Assembly (NCBI RefSeq): GCF_016219575.1
Contig: NZ_JACRMG010000032.1
Location: 62,001 to 126,000, forward strand
DNA length: 64,000 nt
Direction of reading: 5' to 3'
Source: Bradyrhizobium sp.
GTDB taxonomy: Bacteria; Pseudomonadota; Alphaproteobacteria; Rhizobiales; Xanthobacteraceae
Made by a program: the position numbers and the translations under genes. Of the stretch, positions 1 through 8,057 are shown piece by piece; position 1 is the stretch's first letter, and the number at the start of each line of letters is the position of its first letter. The notes beneath the pieces were generated by a model. It did no database searches and was not told the DNA's origin. It saw nothing but the letters and a program-made list of their open reading frames with translations.

Positions 1-423
1 GGCTTCGCCCAGGATCTCCGCGATGTTGGGTTCGCCCGCCGCCGGCACGCCCTTGGTCAGCTTGTCGATGAAGGCGTTGACCTGGCTTTCCGGGATCGCG
101 CCCATGAAACCATCGGCCGGCTGGCCGTTGACGAACGCGATCACGGCGGGAATCGACTGGATGCCCATCTGGCCGGGGATCGCCGGGTGTTGGTCGATGT
201 TCATCTTGACCAGCTTGACCCGGCCCTTGGCGGCACGGACCGCCTTTTCCAGGATCGGCGTGAGCTGGCGGCAGGGTCCGCACCACTCCGCCCAGAAGTC
301 GATCAGCACGGGCTGTCGCTTCGACTCCTCGATGACGTCCCTCACGAAGGTCTGGGTGGTGGTTTCCTTGATGAGATCGGGCGCCGCCTGCGGCGCGCCG
401 CCGCCCTGCTCCATGATGGTCAC
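1..423 (-). CDS. Thioredoxin-domain protein, YbbN/CnoX-like (partial, C-terminus outside window)
   Basis: Only the first 141 codons are in the window; the gene runs off the left edge. The visible part is a thioredoxin fold with the redox motif WCGPC at residues 47-51 inside FWAEWCGPC, and a cis-Pro loop (SIPAV). The N-terminal extension of about 20 residues before the fold is what alphaproteobacterial YbbN/CnoX co-chaperones show; in those a TPR region follows, which cannot be seen here. The start is taken as GTG at 423 because AGGCGAGG sits 5 bases upstream; ATG at 414 is the alternative. A plain thioredoxin is possible if the gene stops soon after the edge. Confidence 0.85.
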   Translation of the reverse strand, partial: MTIMEQGGGAPQAAPDLIKETTTQTFVRDVIEESKRQPVLIDFWAEWCGPCRQLTPILEKAVRAAKGRVKLVKMNIDQHPAIPGQMGIQSIPAVIAFVNGQPADGFMGAIPESQVNAFIDKLTKGVPAAGEPNIAEILGEA

Positions 424-695
424 GATGTCCTCGCCTTGGTCTTTCGGAAGTGGGCCCCTTCTAGCACGGCCGGGCCCGATTAAGTGTGGGGTGGATTTGC
501 CCTAATTGGAGCCGACCTTTGGTCTTTTCAATTGCCGGGAACCGGCCGAGGGTTGATTTCGGGGCATTTGGCGACCATTTCGCGATAAATTGCCTCATGG
601 GGTGCGGATTTTAACGGTTCGCAGAACTGTTGCATTCACAGTGCGCATTTGGCATAGGTTCGCCGTTGCCGGCGACCAGTCGCCGCCATCCGGAT
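424..695. other. Intergenic gap upstream of tRNA-Gly
   Basis: This 272-bp gap should hold the leftward promoter of the thioredoxin gene and the rightward promoter of the tRNA. Short open frames in it have no ribosome binding site and no protein-like composition. No clear -35/-10 pair or repeat stands out. Confidence 0.5.
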
Positions 696-770
<75 letters not shown>

Positions 771-901
771 ATCTCTTCAAACAAGCGCAATGACTTGGTC
801 ACTCCCTGCGGGGAGAACGGCTGTCGCATTTCGTGCGCGGGGTTGTTTCGCCGGGCCCTAGTAGGCGGACGCGCTGACGCGACCGCAAGGCGGATCCGGG
901 A

Positions 902-1090
902 CTAATCGGACGCCGCGCTATGGGCAGCCAAGACCGCTTTGCGATATTCGTCCCCTGCGCCGACGAGCGCGAGCGCTGAATCGGCGCGATGCCGCAACGT
1001 CGTTTTGCCATCGCGGTCGGCGATCAGGCGAGTGGTCAGCTTCTCACGGAAATCGTCAATGATCTTCCGGTCGTTCGGTGTCAGGGCCAT
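902..1090 (-). CDS. Small hypothetical protein (62 aa)
   Basis: A short charged protein beginning MALTPNDRKIIDDF. It has predicted helices, no membrane segment and no signal peptide. The frame stays open further upstream to 1345, but the ATG at 1090 is preferred because AAGGACG lies about 6 bases before it and the upstream residues look like random high-GC translation. I do not recognise the family. It stands alone between tRNA-Gly and the sugar-dehydrogenase gene. That it is a real gene rests on the ribosome binding site and protein-like composition only. Confidence 0.5.
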   Translation of the reverse strand: MALTPNDRKIIDDFREKLTTRLIADRDGKTTLRHRADSALALVGAGDEYRKAVLAAHSAASD

Positions 1091-1546
1091 GCGAATCGTC
1101 CTTGTCTGCGACAGCGGGAAATCCCGGTGCGGCGCAGATGTGGATCGAATCTGAAAAGCCCCGCCGCGATCGAGAGCCGCAGCATCAGCAGGCCGTAAAA
1201 GTCGCGCCCGGTCGCAAAACCTTCCGCGCGTCAGGCAAGGCCCGCGAAGTCCCACCAAGGGCGAGGACGTAAACGGGATCGTTCCTCTTGTGGCAGCACG
1301 CCCACTCGTGCGGGCATCATTATTGCGCTGCAATGCTTGCACCACAAAATTGTCTCAAAGCGAACTGCCGCGCCAGACTCAATTCAGTCTGGTCATCGCC
1401 GCGCAGCGATAGGCGAGCCTCGCGCTTCTCACGCGCTAGGGATGTGATAGGCTTTTGCGGTCTGACGCTCAGCCAGACCCACTGACGTTTCGTCCCGACT
1501 TCAAAACAATAACGCCGGCCTTCCGGCCGCACAGGGGAGTGACGCG
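1091..1546. other. Long intergenic gap before the sugar-dehydrogenase gene
   Basis: No convincing gene in 456 bp. One clear hairpin is visible: CCAGACT at 1373-1379 pairs with AGTCTGG at 1386-1392 around a 6-base loop. The last 40 bases carry AGGGGAG before the ATG at 1547. The region is probably the promoter and leader of the rightward dehydrogenase gene. Confidence 0.5.
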
Positions 1547-2806
1547 ATGAAATCGGCTATCAACGGATGTGTACTTGCGCTTGCGGCGGCCTTCACGGTC
1601 GTGATGGCCGGTGAGGCCACAGCCCAGCAAAAGGCGCTCAAGAAATACGAATCCGGCACCAAGGAATTCTGGGCCAACCCGCCGCCCGACTGGTTCCTCG
1701 GCGACGAGAACGAGGCGCAGAGGGGACAGGCGCCGCCCTCCGGTCCGCCGACCGGCGCCTCGGACGCGGAGCTCGCCAATATCGTCAAGAAGATCAAGCT
1801 GCCGGCCGGCTTCAAGATCGAGGTCTACGCCTCCGGCGTGCTCGCCGCGCGGCAGATGGCCTGGGGCGACAAGGGCACGCTGTTCGTCGGCTCCTTCGGT
1901 CTCGGCAATGTCTACGCAATCAAGGACAGCGGCGGGAAGAAAGAGGTCAAGACGGTCCTCAAGGGACTGAAGATGCCGACCGGGCTCGCCTTCCAGGATG
2001 GCGCGCTCTACGTCATCGATATCGACAAGCTGATCAAATACGAGAACGCCGAGGCCAATCTCGACAACCTCGGCCAGGGCAAGGTGGTGTATGACGACAT
2101 GCCGTCCTATGTCGCGCATGGCTGGAAATACATCGCGGTCGACAAGGATGGCTGGTTCTATCTGCCGTTCGGCCCGCCCTTCAACATCGGCATCCCCCCG
2201 ACCAGCGTGTCGCAGATCCGCCGCGTCGATCCCAGGACCGGCAACGCCGAAATCTGGGCGCTCGGCGTGCGCAACAGCGTCGGCGGCGACGTCGATCCGC
2301 GCAGCGGCAAGTACTGGTTCACCGAGAACGCCCGCGACTGGATCAGCGACGACATGCCGAGCGACAAGCTCAACATGATCAACCGGATCGGCGAACACTT
2401 TGGCTATCCCTATTGCCATCAGGGCAACATGCCGGATCCGAAATTCGCCATGGGGCACAAATGCTCGGAGTTCACGCCTCCGGTCGTCAATCTCGGCGCG
2501 CATGTGGCGCCGCTCGGCATGAAGTTCTACACCGGCAGCATGTTCCCGGCCGACTACAAGAACAACATCCTGATCGCCGAGCATGGCTCCTGGAACCGCA
2601 AGAAGTACCAGGGCGCGCGGATCAAGCGCGTCATCGTCGGCCCTGACGGCAAGAACCCGAAGTCGGAAATCTTCGCCTCCGGCTGGCTCGAGGGCGATAC
2701 GGGCTATCTCGGCCGTCCGGCCGATATCGTGCTCGCCAAGGACGGCGCGATCCTCGTCGCCGACGACTGGGCCGGTGCGATCTATCGCATCAGCTACAGC
2801 AAGTAG
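1547..2806 (+). CDS. Periplasmic PQQ-type sugar (sorbosone) dehydrogenase-like protein
   Basis: A 419-residue exported protein. Residues 1-26 form a signal peptide ending ATA-QQ. The rest matches the six-bladed beta-propeller of the soluble glucose/sorbosone dehydrogenase family: LPAGFKIEVYA at the start, repeated blade motifs, and near the C-terminus a GRPADIVLAKDGAILVADD block typical of the last blade. Members oxidise sugars or aldehydes with PQQ in the periplasm; the true substrate cannot be read from sequence. The next gene encodes a diheme cytochrome c in the same direction, a natural electron acceptor. Start ATG has AGGGGAG upstream. Confidence 0.8.
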   Translation: MKSAINGCVLALAAAFTVVMAGEATAQQKALKKYESGTKEFWANPPPDWFLGDENEAQRGQAPPSGPPTGASDAELANIVKKIKLPAGFKIEVYASGVLAARQMAWGDKGTLFVGSFGLGNVYAIKDSGGKKEVKTVLKGLKMPTGLAFQDGALYVIDIDKLIKYENAEANLDNLGQGKVVYDDMPSYVAHGWKYIAVDKDGWFYLPFGPPFNIGIPPTSVSQIRRVDPRTGNAEIWALGVRNSVGGDVDPRSGKYWFTENARDWISDDMPSDKLNMINRIGEHFGYPYCHQGNMPDPKFAMGHKCSEFTPPVVNLGAHVAPLGMKFYTGSMFPADYKNNILIAEHGSWNRKKYQGARIKRVIVGPDGKNPKSEIFASGWLEGDTGYLGRPADIVLAKDGAILVADDWAGAIYRISYSK

Positions 2807-2868
2807 GCGTGGAACCATCGGAGGCTGCGGTTGCTTGAAGGAGCAGCCGCGGCCTCTTGCTTTAGCCT

Positions 2869-2958
2869 GTCATTGCCGGGCTTGACCCGGCAATCCATCG
2901 TACTTCACGAGATTCTGACGAAGCAGGATGGATGCCCGGGCCATGCCCGGGCATGACG
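2869..2958. repeat. Dispersed palindromic repeat, copy 1
   Basis: Opens with GTCATTGCCGGG and closes with CCCGGGCATGACG, so the outer ends are complementary. Two inner palindromes are present: CCGGGC-TTGA-CCCGG on the left and GCCCGGGC-CAT-GCCCGGGC on the right. The layout is the same as at 18187-18279 (outer GTCATGGCCGGG / GCCCGGCATGAC form). It lies between the dehydrogenase and cytochrome genes, and its right end runs straight into the cytochrome ribosome binding site. Confidence 0.8.
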
Positions 2959-2971
2959 AGGAGAGTTTGAA

Positions 2972-3556
2972 ATGCGCAGTCTGCCTTTCGGAATCGCCGT
3001 CGCGGCAGCAGCCTTCGTCGGCGCTGCTCCCGCCCGCGCCGCCGACATCGCGGCCGGCAAGGAAAAGGCGCAACTCTGCGTCGGATGCCATGGCGAGAAC
3101 GGCATCTCGCAGATGGAGAACGTTCCGTCGCTGGCCGGTCAGCTCGACCAGGTCATCCAGTGGCAGCTGGTCTATTTTCGCGCCGGCGCGCGTAAGAACG
3201 AGCCGATGCAGCCGATCGTCGATCAGCTCAGCAACGAGGACATCCGCAATCTCGGCGCCTATTTCGCCTCGCTGCCGCCGCCGAAGCCGGAGCCGGACGA
3301 TGACCCGGACCTGTCAAGGAAGGGGGCGCAGGCGGCCGCCGGCCGCCGCTGTGCGTCGTGCCACACCGACAGCTATGCCGGCGCCAAGGCGGCGGCCCGC
3401 ATCGCCGGCCAGCGCGAGGACTATCTGCTGAAGGCGCTGCGCGACTACAAGAAAGGCGTGCGCTCCGGCGGCGGACAGGCGGCGATGGCCGAGGTTGCCT
3501 ACCCCCTCAGCGAGGAAGAGATCGTCGCACTCGCGCATTATCTCGCGCATCTCTGA
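2972..3556 (+). CDS. Diheme c-type cytochrome (cytochrome c4-like)
   Basis: A 194-residue exported protein with a signal peptide ending ARA at residue 23. Two haem-binding motifs are seen, CVGCH at 36-40 and CASCH at 127-131, one in each half, so the protein is a tandem of two class I cytochrome domains as in cytochrome c4. Methionines follow at suitable places for axial ligands (for example EPM at about 77-79). It should carry electrons in the periplasm, probably from the upstream dehydrogenase to the respiratory chain; that link is inferred from position. GAGGAGAG precedes the ATG. Confidence 0.9.
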   Translation: MRSLPFGIAVAAAAFVGAAPARAADIAAGKEKAQLCVGCHGENGISQMENVPSLAGQLDQVIQWQLVYFRAGARKNEPMQPIVDQLSNEDIRNLGAYFASLPPPKPEPDDDPDLSRKGAQAAAGRRCASCHTDSYAGAKAAARIAGQREDYLLKALRDYKKGVRSGGGQAAMAEVAYPLSEEEIVALAHYLAHL

Positions 3557-3564
3557 GGCGGAGA

Positions 3565-4521
3565 CTATTTCTCTGCCAGCGGGTGCAGGTCGCGCACCAG
3601 GCTCTTCAGCCGTTCTTCCACCACATGGGTGTAGATCTGCGTGGTCGAGATGTCGGTGTGACCGAGCAGCGTCTGCACGATGCGCAAGTCGGCGCCGTTG
3701 TGCAGAAGATGGCTGGCGAAGGCATGGCGCAGCACATGCGGCGAGACCAGCCGCGGCGCGAGGCCTGCGGCGGCGGCCAGTTCCTTCAGGTCGCGGGCAA
3801 AATGCTGCCGCGTCAGATGGCCGCTCTCGCCGAAGGAAGGAAACAGCCATTTCGAGCCGGCGACGCTCTTCTTCTTCGAAGCAGGCAGCGCCTGCATCGC
3901 GGCGAGATAGTCCGCCATCGCCTGCCGCGAGGCGTCGTTGAGCGGCACCAGCCGCTCCTTGTCGCCCTTGCCGCGCACCACGATCATGCGCGCGTCGCGC
4001 CGCGAGGCCGACAGCGGCAACGATACCAGCTCGGAAACGCGCAGGCCTGTGGCGTACAGTACTTCGAGCAGGCAGTAGAGCCGCAGCGCGCGCAGCCGCT
4101 GCAGGCTGGAAGGGTCGGAGGCCTGGGCCAGCTCCCGCGCCCTGGTCAGCATCCGGTCGACGTCCGATATCGACAGCACCTTGGGCAGGCCGCGGCCGCG
4201 CTTGGGGCCGGACAGGATGGCGGCGGGATCGTCACTGCGGACCCGTTCGTTGAGCAGGAAGCGGTAGAGATGGCGCATCGCCGACAGCCGGCGCGCCACG
4301 CTCGAAGACTTGAAGCCGCGGGTGTCGAGGTCGGCGAGATAATCGCGCAGTCTTTGCGTGTCGGCGGCCACGAAGGTCTGGCCGGCATGGCCCAGGAATT
4401 CGGAGAAGTCGGTGAGGTCGCGGCGGTAGGCCTGCAGCGTGTTGTCGCCGGCGCCCTGTTCGGCCGCGAGCATGTCGAGGAACAGGGTAATCAGCCTGGC
4501 ATCTGAGGGTTTGGTCCGCAT
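3565..4521 (-). CDS. xerD: Site-specific tyrosine recombinase XerD
   Basis: A 318-residue tyrosine recombinase of normal Xer length. The N-terminal SAM-like core-binding domain covers about 1-100. The catalytic residues are all present: R161 (ATGLRVSE), K185 (RGKGDKE), H262 and R265 (HVLRHAF), H288 (LGHTD), nucleophile Y297 (QIYTHV). With XerC it resolves chromosome dimers at dif under FtsK control, and ftsK lies 16 kb away. XerD rather than XerC is assigned from the AEQGAGDNTLQAYRRDL start and the place beside aroK, the usual alphaproteobacterial context. Stop is 8 bp from the convergent cytochrome gene. Confidence 0.92.
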   Translation of the reverse strand: MRTKPSDARLITLFLDMLAAEQGAGDNTLQAYRRDLTDFSEFLGHAGQTFVAADTQRLRDYLADLDTRGFKSSSVARRLSAMRHLYRFLLNERVRSDDPAAILSGPKRGRGLPKVLSISDVDRMLTRARELAQASDPSSLQRLRALRLYCLLEVLYATGLRVSELVSLPLSASRRDARMIVVRGKGDKERLVPLNDASRQAMADYLAAMQALPASKKKSVAGSKWLFPSFGESGHLTRQHFARDLKELAAAAGLAPRLVSPHVLRHAFASHLLHNGADLRIVQTLLGHTDISTTQIYTHVVEERLKSLVRDLHPLAEK

Positions 4522-4537
4522 CCCCCGATCCTAACCC

Positions 4538-4684
4538 CTATTTCTTGAGGAACCTGTCCGGCGGGATGGTGACCGTCATTTCCCGCGGCTTGGGGTTGAC
4601 GAGATTAGCCAGCACAAACACCACCCCATAGCCGATCCCGGCGATGATGCCGACAACCGTCAGGAAACGGAACAGACTGGGCAT
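4538..4684 (-). CDS. Small single-pass membrane protein (48 aa)
   Basis: A 48-residue ORF starting MPSLFRFLTVVGIIAG. One hydrophobic helix spans about residues 5-28, followed by a short polar tail ending in PPDRFLKK. It sits between xerD and the divergent aroK, in the xerD direction, 16 bp upstream of xerD, so the two may be cotranscribed. The upstream region has only a weak Shine-Dalgarno (TGAGACGC). No function is known to me. The compact protein-like composition and the fit between genes argue that it is real. Confidence 0.65.
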   Translation of the reverse strand: MPSLFRFLTVVGIIAGIGYGVVFVLANLVNPKPREMTVTIPPDRFLKK

Positions 4685-4848
4685 TTCAGCGTCTCAGGCA
4701 ACGAATTAACCATCAAGTCAGGCCGGGCGGGCCGGTCAGGCCTTACCAGCATGTTTCGCCCTTTCCTTGCAAGAGTCTCTGGCATGGGCATCTGCGGGGG
4801 TAGTATAGGTGGCGCCAAACGCGGCAATTTCGCGATACGAGCCGATTG

Positions 4849-5463
4849 ATGTCTGAAACCGCCTCGCAGGCAGCCTCAAGCCTGTCCCATGACGCCGAGA
4901 TCGCTGCGGCGCTGGGCAAGCGCTGCATTGTGCTGATCGGCATGATGGGCGCCGGCAAGTCGACCATCGGCCGGCGCATCGCGGCCCGGCTGCGGCTGCC
5001 GTTCACCGACGCCGACACCGAGATCGAGGCGGCGGCGGGCATGTCCATCCCGGATATTTTCGAGACCCATGGCGAACCGCATTTCCGCGACGGCGAGGCG
5101 CGGGTGATCGCGCGCCTGCTCGATAGCGGCCCTGCGGTGATCGCAACCGGAGGCGGCGCCTTCATGCGCGAGGAGACCCGCAGCCGCATCCGCGACAAGG
5201 CGGTGTCGATCTGGCTCAAGGCGGACGCCGACGTGATCATGAAGCGGGTACGCCGCCGCTCCGACCGGCCGCTGCTGCAGAATGCCGATCCCGAAGGAAC
5301 CGTCAGCCGGCTGCTCGGCGAGCGTGAGCCGGTCTACGGAACTGCCGACCTGACCATCCTGTCGCGCGACGTTCCGCACGACAAGATCGTCGATGAATGC
5401 CTCGCGGCGCTGCGCGCAAAGCTTTGCGCCGCCACACCGGACAAGATAGACGCCACGCCATGA
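4849..5463 (+). CDS. aroK: Shikimate kinase
   Basis: A 204-residue P-loop kinase that phosphorylates the 3-hydroxyl of shikimate in aromatic amino acid synthesis. Walker A is GMMGAGKST at 31-39. The shikimate-binding DADTEIE block and the GGGAFMREETR motif are present, as is the R-rich lid (RRRSDRPLL). An N-terminal extension of about 25 residues precedes the kinase fold. The ATG at 4849 is chosen over the adjoining TTG at 4846. The stop overlaps the aroB start (ATGA), so the two are translationally coupled. Confidence 0.95.
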   Translation: MSETASQAASSLSHDAEIAAALGKRCIVLIGMMGAGKSTIGRRIAARLRLPFTDADTEIEAAAGMSIPDIFETHGEPHFRDGEARVIARLLDSGPAVIATGGGAFMREETRSRIRDKAVSIWLKADADVIMKRVRRRSDRPLLQNADPEGTVSRLLGEREPVYGTADLTILSRDVPHDKIVDECLAALRAKLCAATPDKIDATP

Positions 5464-6602
5464 CCGCGCCCATCAAGCACTCCGATCCCATCATTGTCGA
5501 CGTCGCGCTCGGCGAGCGCGCCTATGACATCGTGATCGGCCGCGACGTGCTGCAATCGCTGGGGCCGCGCATCGCCGCGATCCGCCCGGGCGTGCGCACC
5601 GCCATCATCACCGACCGCACCGTGGCAAGGCACTGGCTGGCGCCGGCCGAGGCGTCGCTGGCGCAGGCGGGCATCCCGAGTTCGGCCATCGTGGTCGAGG
5701 AGGGCGAGGGCTCGAAGAGCTATGCCGGGCTCGAGAAGGTCAGCGAGGCGCTGATTGCAGCGAAGATCGAGCGCAACGATCTCGTGGTTGCGCTGGGCGG
5801 CGGCGTGGTCGGAGATCTCGCGGGCTTCGCAGCCGCGATCCTGCGCCGCGGCGTCGATTTCGTGCAGGTGCCGACGTCGCTGCTGGCGCAGGTCGATTCC
5901 TCCGTCGGCGGCAAGACCGGGATCAACTCGCCGCAGGGCAAGAACCTGATCGGCTCGTTCCACCAGCCGGTCCTGGTGATTGCCGACACCGCGGTGCTCG
6001 ATACGCTGTCGCCGCGCCAGTTTCGCGCCGGTTATGCCGAAGTCGCCAAATACGGCCTGCTCGGCGACGAGGCCTTCTTCACCTGGCTGGAGAAGAACCA
6101 CAACGATATCTTCGCCGGCGGCGCTGCGCGCGAACATGCGATCGCCACCTCGTGCCGCGCCAAGGCCGCGATCGTGGCGCGCGACGAGCGCGAGACCGGG
6201 GAGCGTGCGCTGCTCAATCTCGGCCACACTTTCGGCCATGCGCTGGAAGCGGCAACCGGATTCTCCGATCGCCTGTTCCATGGCGAGGGCGTGGCCGTCG
6301 GCATGGTGCTGGCCGCGGAATTTTCCGCGCAGCTCGGCAAGATTTCGCAAGGCGACGCCCAGCGCATCAGGCATCATCTCGCCGCTGTCGGCCTGCCCAC
6401 CCGCCTGCAGGATATCGCGGGCTTCGCGCAGGAAGGCCTTGCGGACGCCGACGCGCTGATGGCGCTGATGGCGCAGGACAAGAAGGTCAAGCGCGGCAAG
6501 CTGACCTTCATCCTGCTCGAGGCGATCGGCCGCGCCGTGATCGCGCCCGATGTCGAGCCGGCGCCGGTGCGCGATTTCCTGCAGCAGAAATTGGCGGGAT
6601 GA
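5460..6602 (+). CDS. aroB: 3-dehydroquinate synthase
   Basis: A 380-residue enzyme that turns DAHP into 3-dehydroquinate using NAD and a divalent metal. The NAD-binding ALGGGVVGDLAGF, the active-site SSVGGKTGIN and the metal-site GHTFGHALE motifs are all seen. The C-terminus ends QQKLAG. It starts inside the aroK stop (ATGA overlap), giving an aroK-aroB operon for successive parts of the shikimate pathway. Translation of the following membrane-protein gene starts 67 bp later, so it may be in the same transcript. Confidence 0.96.
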   Translation: MTAPIKHSDPIIVDVALGERAYDIVIGRDVLQSLGPRIAAIRPGVRTAIITDRTVARHWLAPAEASLAQAGIPSSAIVVEEGEGSKSYAGLEKVSEALIAAKIERNDLVVALGGGVVGDLAGFAAAILRRGVDFVQVPTSLLAQVDSSVGGKTGINSPQGKNLIGSFHQPVLVIADTAVLDTLSPRQFRAGYAEVAKYGLLGDEAFFTWLEKNHNDIFAGGAAREHAIATSCRAKAAIVARDERETGERALLNLGHTFGHALEAATGFSDRLFHGEGVAVGMVLAAEFSAQLGKISQGDAQRIRHHLAAVGLPTRLQDIAGFAQEGLADADALMALMAQDKKVKRGKLTFILLEAIGRAVIAPDVEPAPVRDFLQQKLAG

Positions 6603-6669
6603 GCGCGATAGCGGCAGGACATATCGTGTCGGAAGCGCCGCGCGGAGCCGGATCAGTCGCGAGGCAGCC

Positions 6670-8022
6670 ATGAGTTCGGTCGCGATCAATCTGACGCTGG
6701 CCATCCTCTTGCTTGCGGCCAACGCCTTCTACGTGGCGGCCGAATTCGCGCTGGTGAAGAGCCGCGGCTTCCGCGTCAAGGCCATGGTCGAGCAGAACCG
6801 CTTTGGCGCCCGCCTCCTGCAAAGCATGATGGACGACATCGAGGCCTATCTGGCCTGTTGCCAGCTCGGCATCACCATGGCTTCGCTCGGTCTCGGCTGG
6901 GTCGGCGAGCCGACGGTCTCCGCGCTGCTCGGACCGCTGCTCACGCCGCTCGGAATGTCGGAAAATGCCCTGCACTTCACCTCGTTCCTGACGGGGTTCC
7001 TGGTGTTCTCCTCGCTGCACATCGTGATCGGCGAGCAGGTGCCGAAGACACTTGCGATCCGGCAACCGATGCCGGTTTCGCAATGGATCGCCTATCCGCT
7101 GTATGCGTCCTATCTGGTGTTCTACCCGCTCAACTGGCTGCTCAACAGCGCATCGCGGGGTATCCTGCGCCTGTTCGGCGTGCAGGAATCCTCGCAGCAC
7201 GAGATCCTGACCGACTCCGAGATCGAAGGACTGGTGGAGGAATCCGCCGAGCACGGCATCATCGAAAGCGGCGAGGCCGAGTACATCCACAATGTCTTCC
7301 GCTTCGGCGACCTCGCCGTTTCCGACGTCATGGTTCATCGCACCTCCATGGTGACGATCAACGCCGACATGCCGCCGGACGAGCTGGTGCGCGAGATGCT
7401 CGCCACCGAATACACCCGCATTCCGCTCTGGCGCGACAAGCCGGAGAACATCGTCGGCGTGCTGCACGCCAAGGACCTGCTGCGTGCGCTGCGCGCCAAC
7501 GACGGCGACGCTTCGCAGCTCGACGTCGAGAGCATCGCGCTGCCGCCATGGTTCGTGCCGGAGATGCGGCCGATCTCGGACCAGCTCAAGGCGTTCCGCC
7601 GCCGCAAGACCCACTTCGCCCTCGTCGTCGACGAGTATGGCGAGGTGGAGGGCATGGTGACGCTGGAAGACATTCTGGAGGAGATCGTCGGCGACATTTC
7701 CGACGAGCATGACATCGTCGTTGCCGGCGTGCGGACGCAGCCCGATGGCTCGGTCGTGGTCGACGGCTCGGTCCCGATCCGCGACCTCAATCGCGCCATG
7801 AACTGGCATCTGCCGGATGAGGAGGCGACGACGGTGGCGGGCCTCGTCATCCACGAGGCGCGCTCGATCCCCGACCGCGGCCAGAGCTTCACGTTCCACG
7901 GCTTCCGCTTCCGCGTGCTGCGGAGAGAGCGCAACCGCATCACGGCGCTGCGCATCGTGGCGGTGCCGCGAGAGCCGGACGCGCAGGAGCCGAGGCCGAA
8001 GCGGGCGGGGACGTCGTTCTAA
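6670..8022 (+). CDS. CNNM/CBS-domain membrane protein (HlyC/CorC family)
   Basis: A 450-residue protein with an N-terminal CNNM (DUF21) domain of about four membrane segments, beginning MSSVAINLTLAILLLAANAFYVAAEF as signal-anchor-like helix. A CBS pair lies near 215-335 (VSDVMVHRTSM and HFALVVDEYGEVEGMVTLED are the typical blade starts). A C-terminal CorC/HlyC transporter-associated domain runs from about 355. Such proteins are linked to magnesium or cobalt efflux and resistance; the hemolysin label is historical. ATG at 6670 is preferred because the first membrane helix follows directly. Confidence 0.88.
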   Translation: MSSVAINLTLAILLLAANAFYVAAEFALVKSRGFRVKAMVEQNRFGARLLQSMMDDIEAYLACCQLGITMASLGLGWVGEPTVSALLGPLLTPLGMSENALHFTSFLTGFLVFSSLHIVIGEQVPKTLAIRQPMPVSQWIAYPLYASYLVFYPLNWLLNSASRGILRLFGVQESSQHEILTDSEIEGLVEESAEHGIIESGEAEYIHNVFRFGDLAVSDVMVHRTSMVTINADMPPDELVREMLATEYTRIPLWRDKPENIVGVLHAKDLLRALRANDGDASQLDVESIALPPWFVPEMRPISDQLKAFRRRKTHFALVVDEYGEVEGMVTLEDILEEIVGDISDEHDIVVAGVRTQPDGSVVVDGSVPIRDLNRAMNWHLPDEEATTVAGLVIHEARSIPDRGQSFTFHGFRFRVLRRERNRITALRIVAVPREPDAQEPRPKRAGTSF

Positions 8023-8057
8023 TCTAGCCTGATGCCGGGGCTCCCCGAGGGTCAGCC

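Noticed and set aside
902..1345. A 147-residue protein over the whole minus-strand frame
   Set aside because: The first 85 residues look random, and the ribosome binding site supports the inner ATG at 1090.
1320..1532. A 70-codon frame upstream of the dehydrogenase gene
   Set aside because: No ribosome binding site, no family likeness, and it overlaps a hairpin and the likely promoter region.
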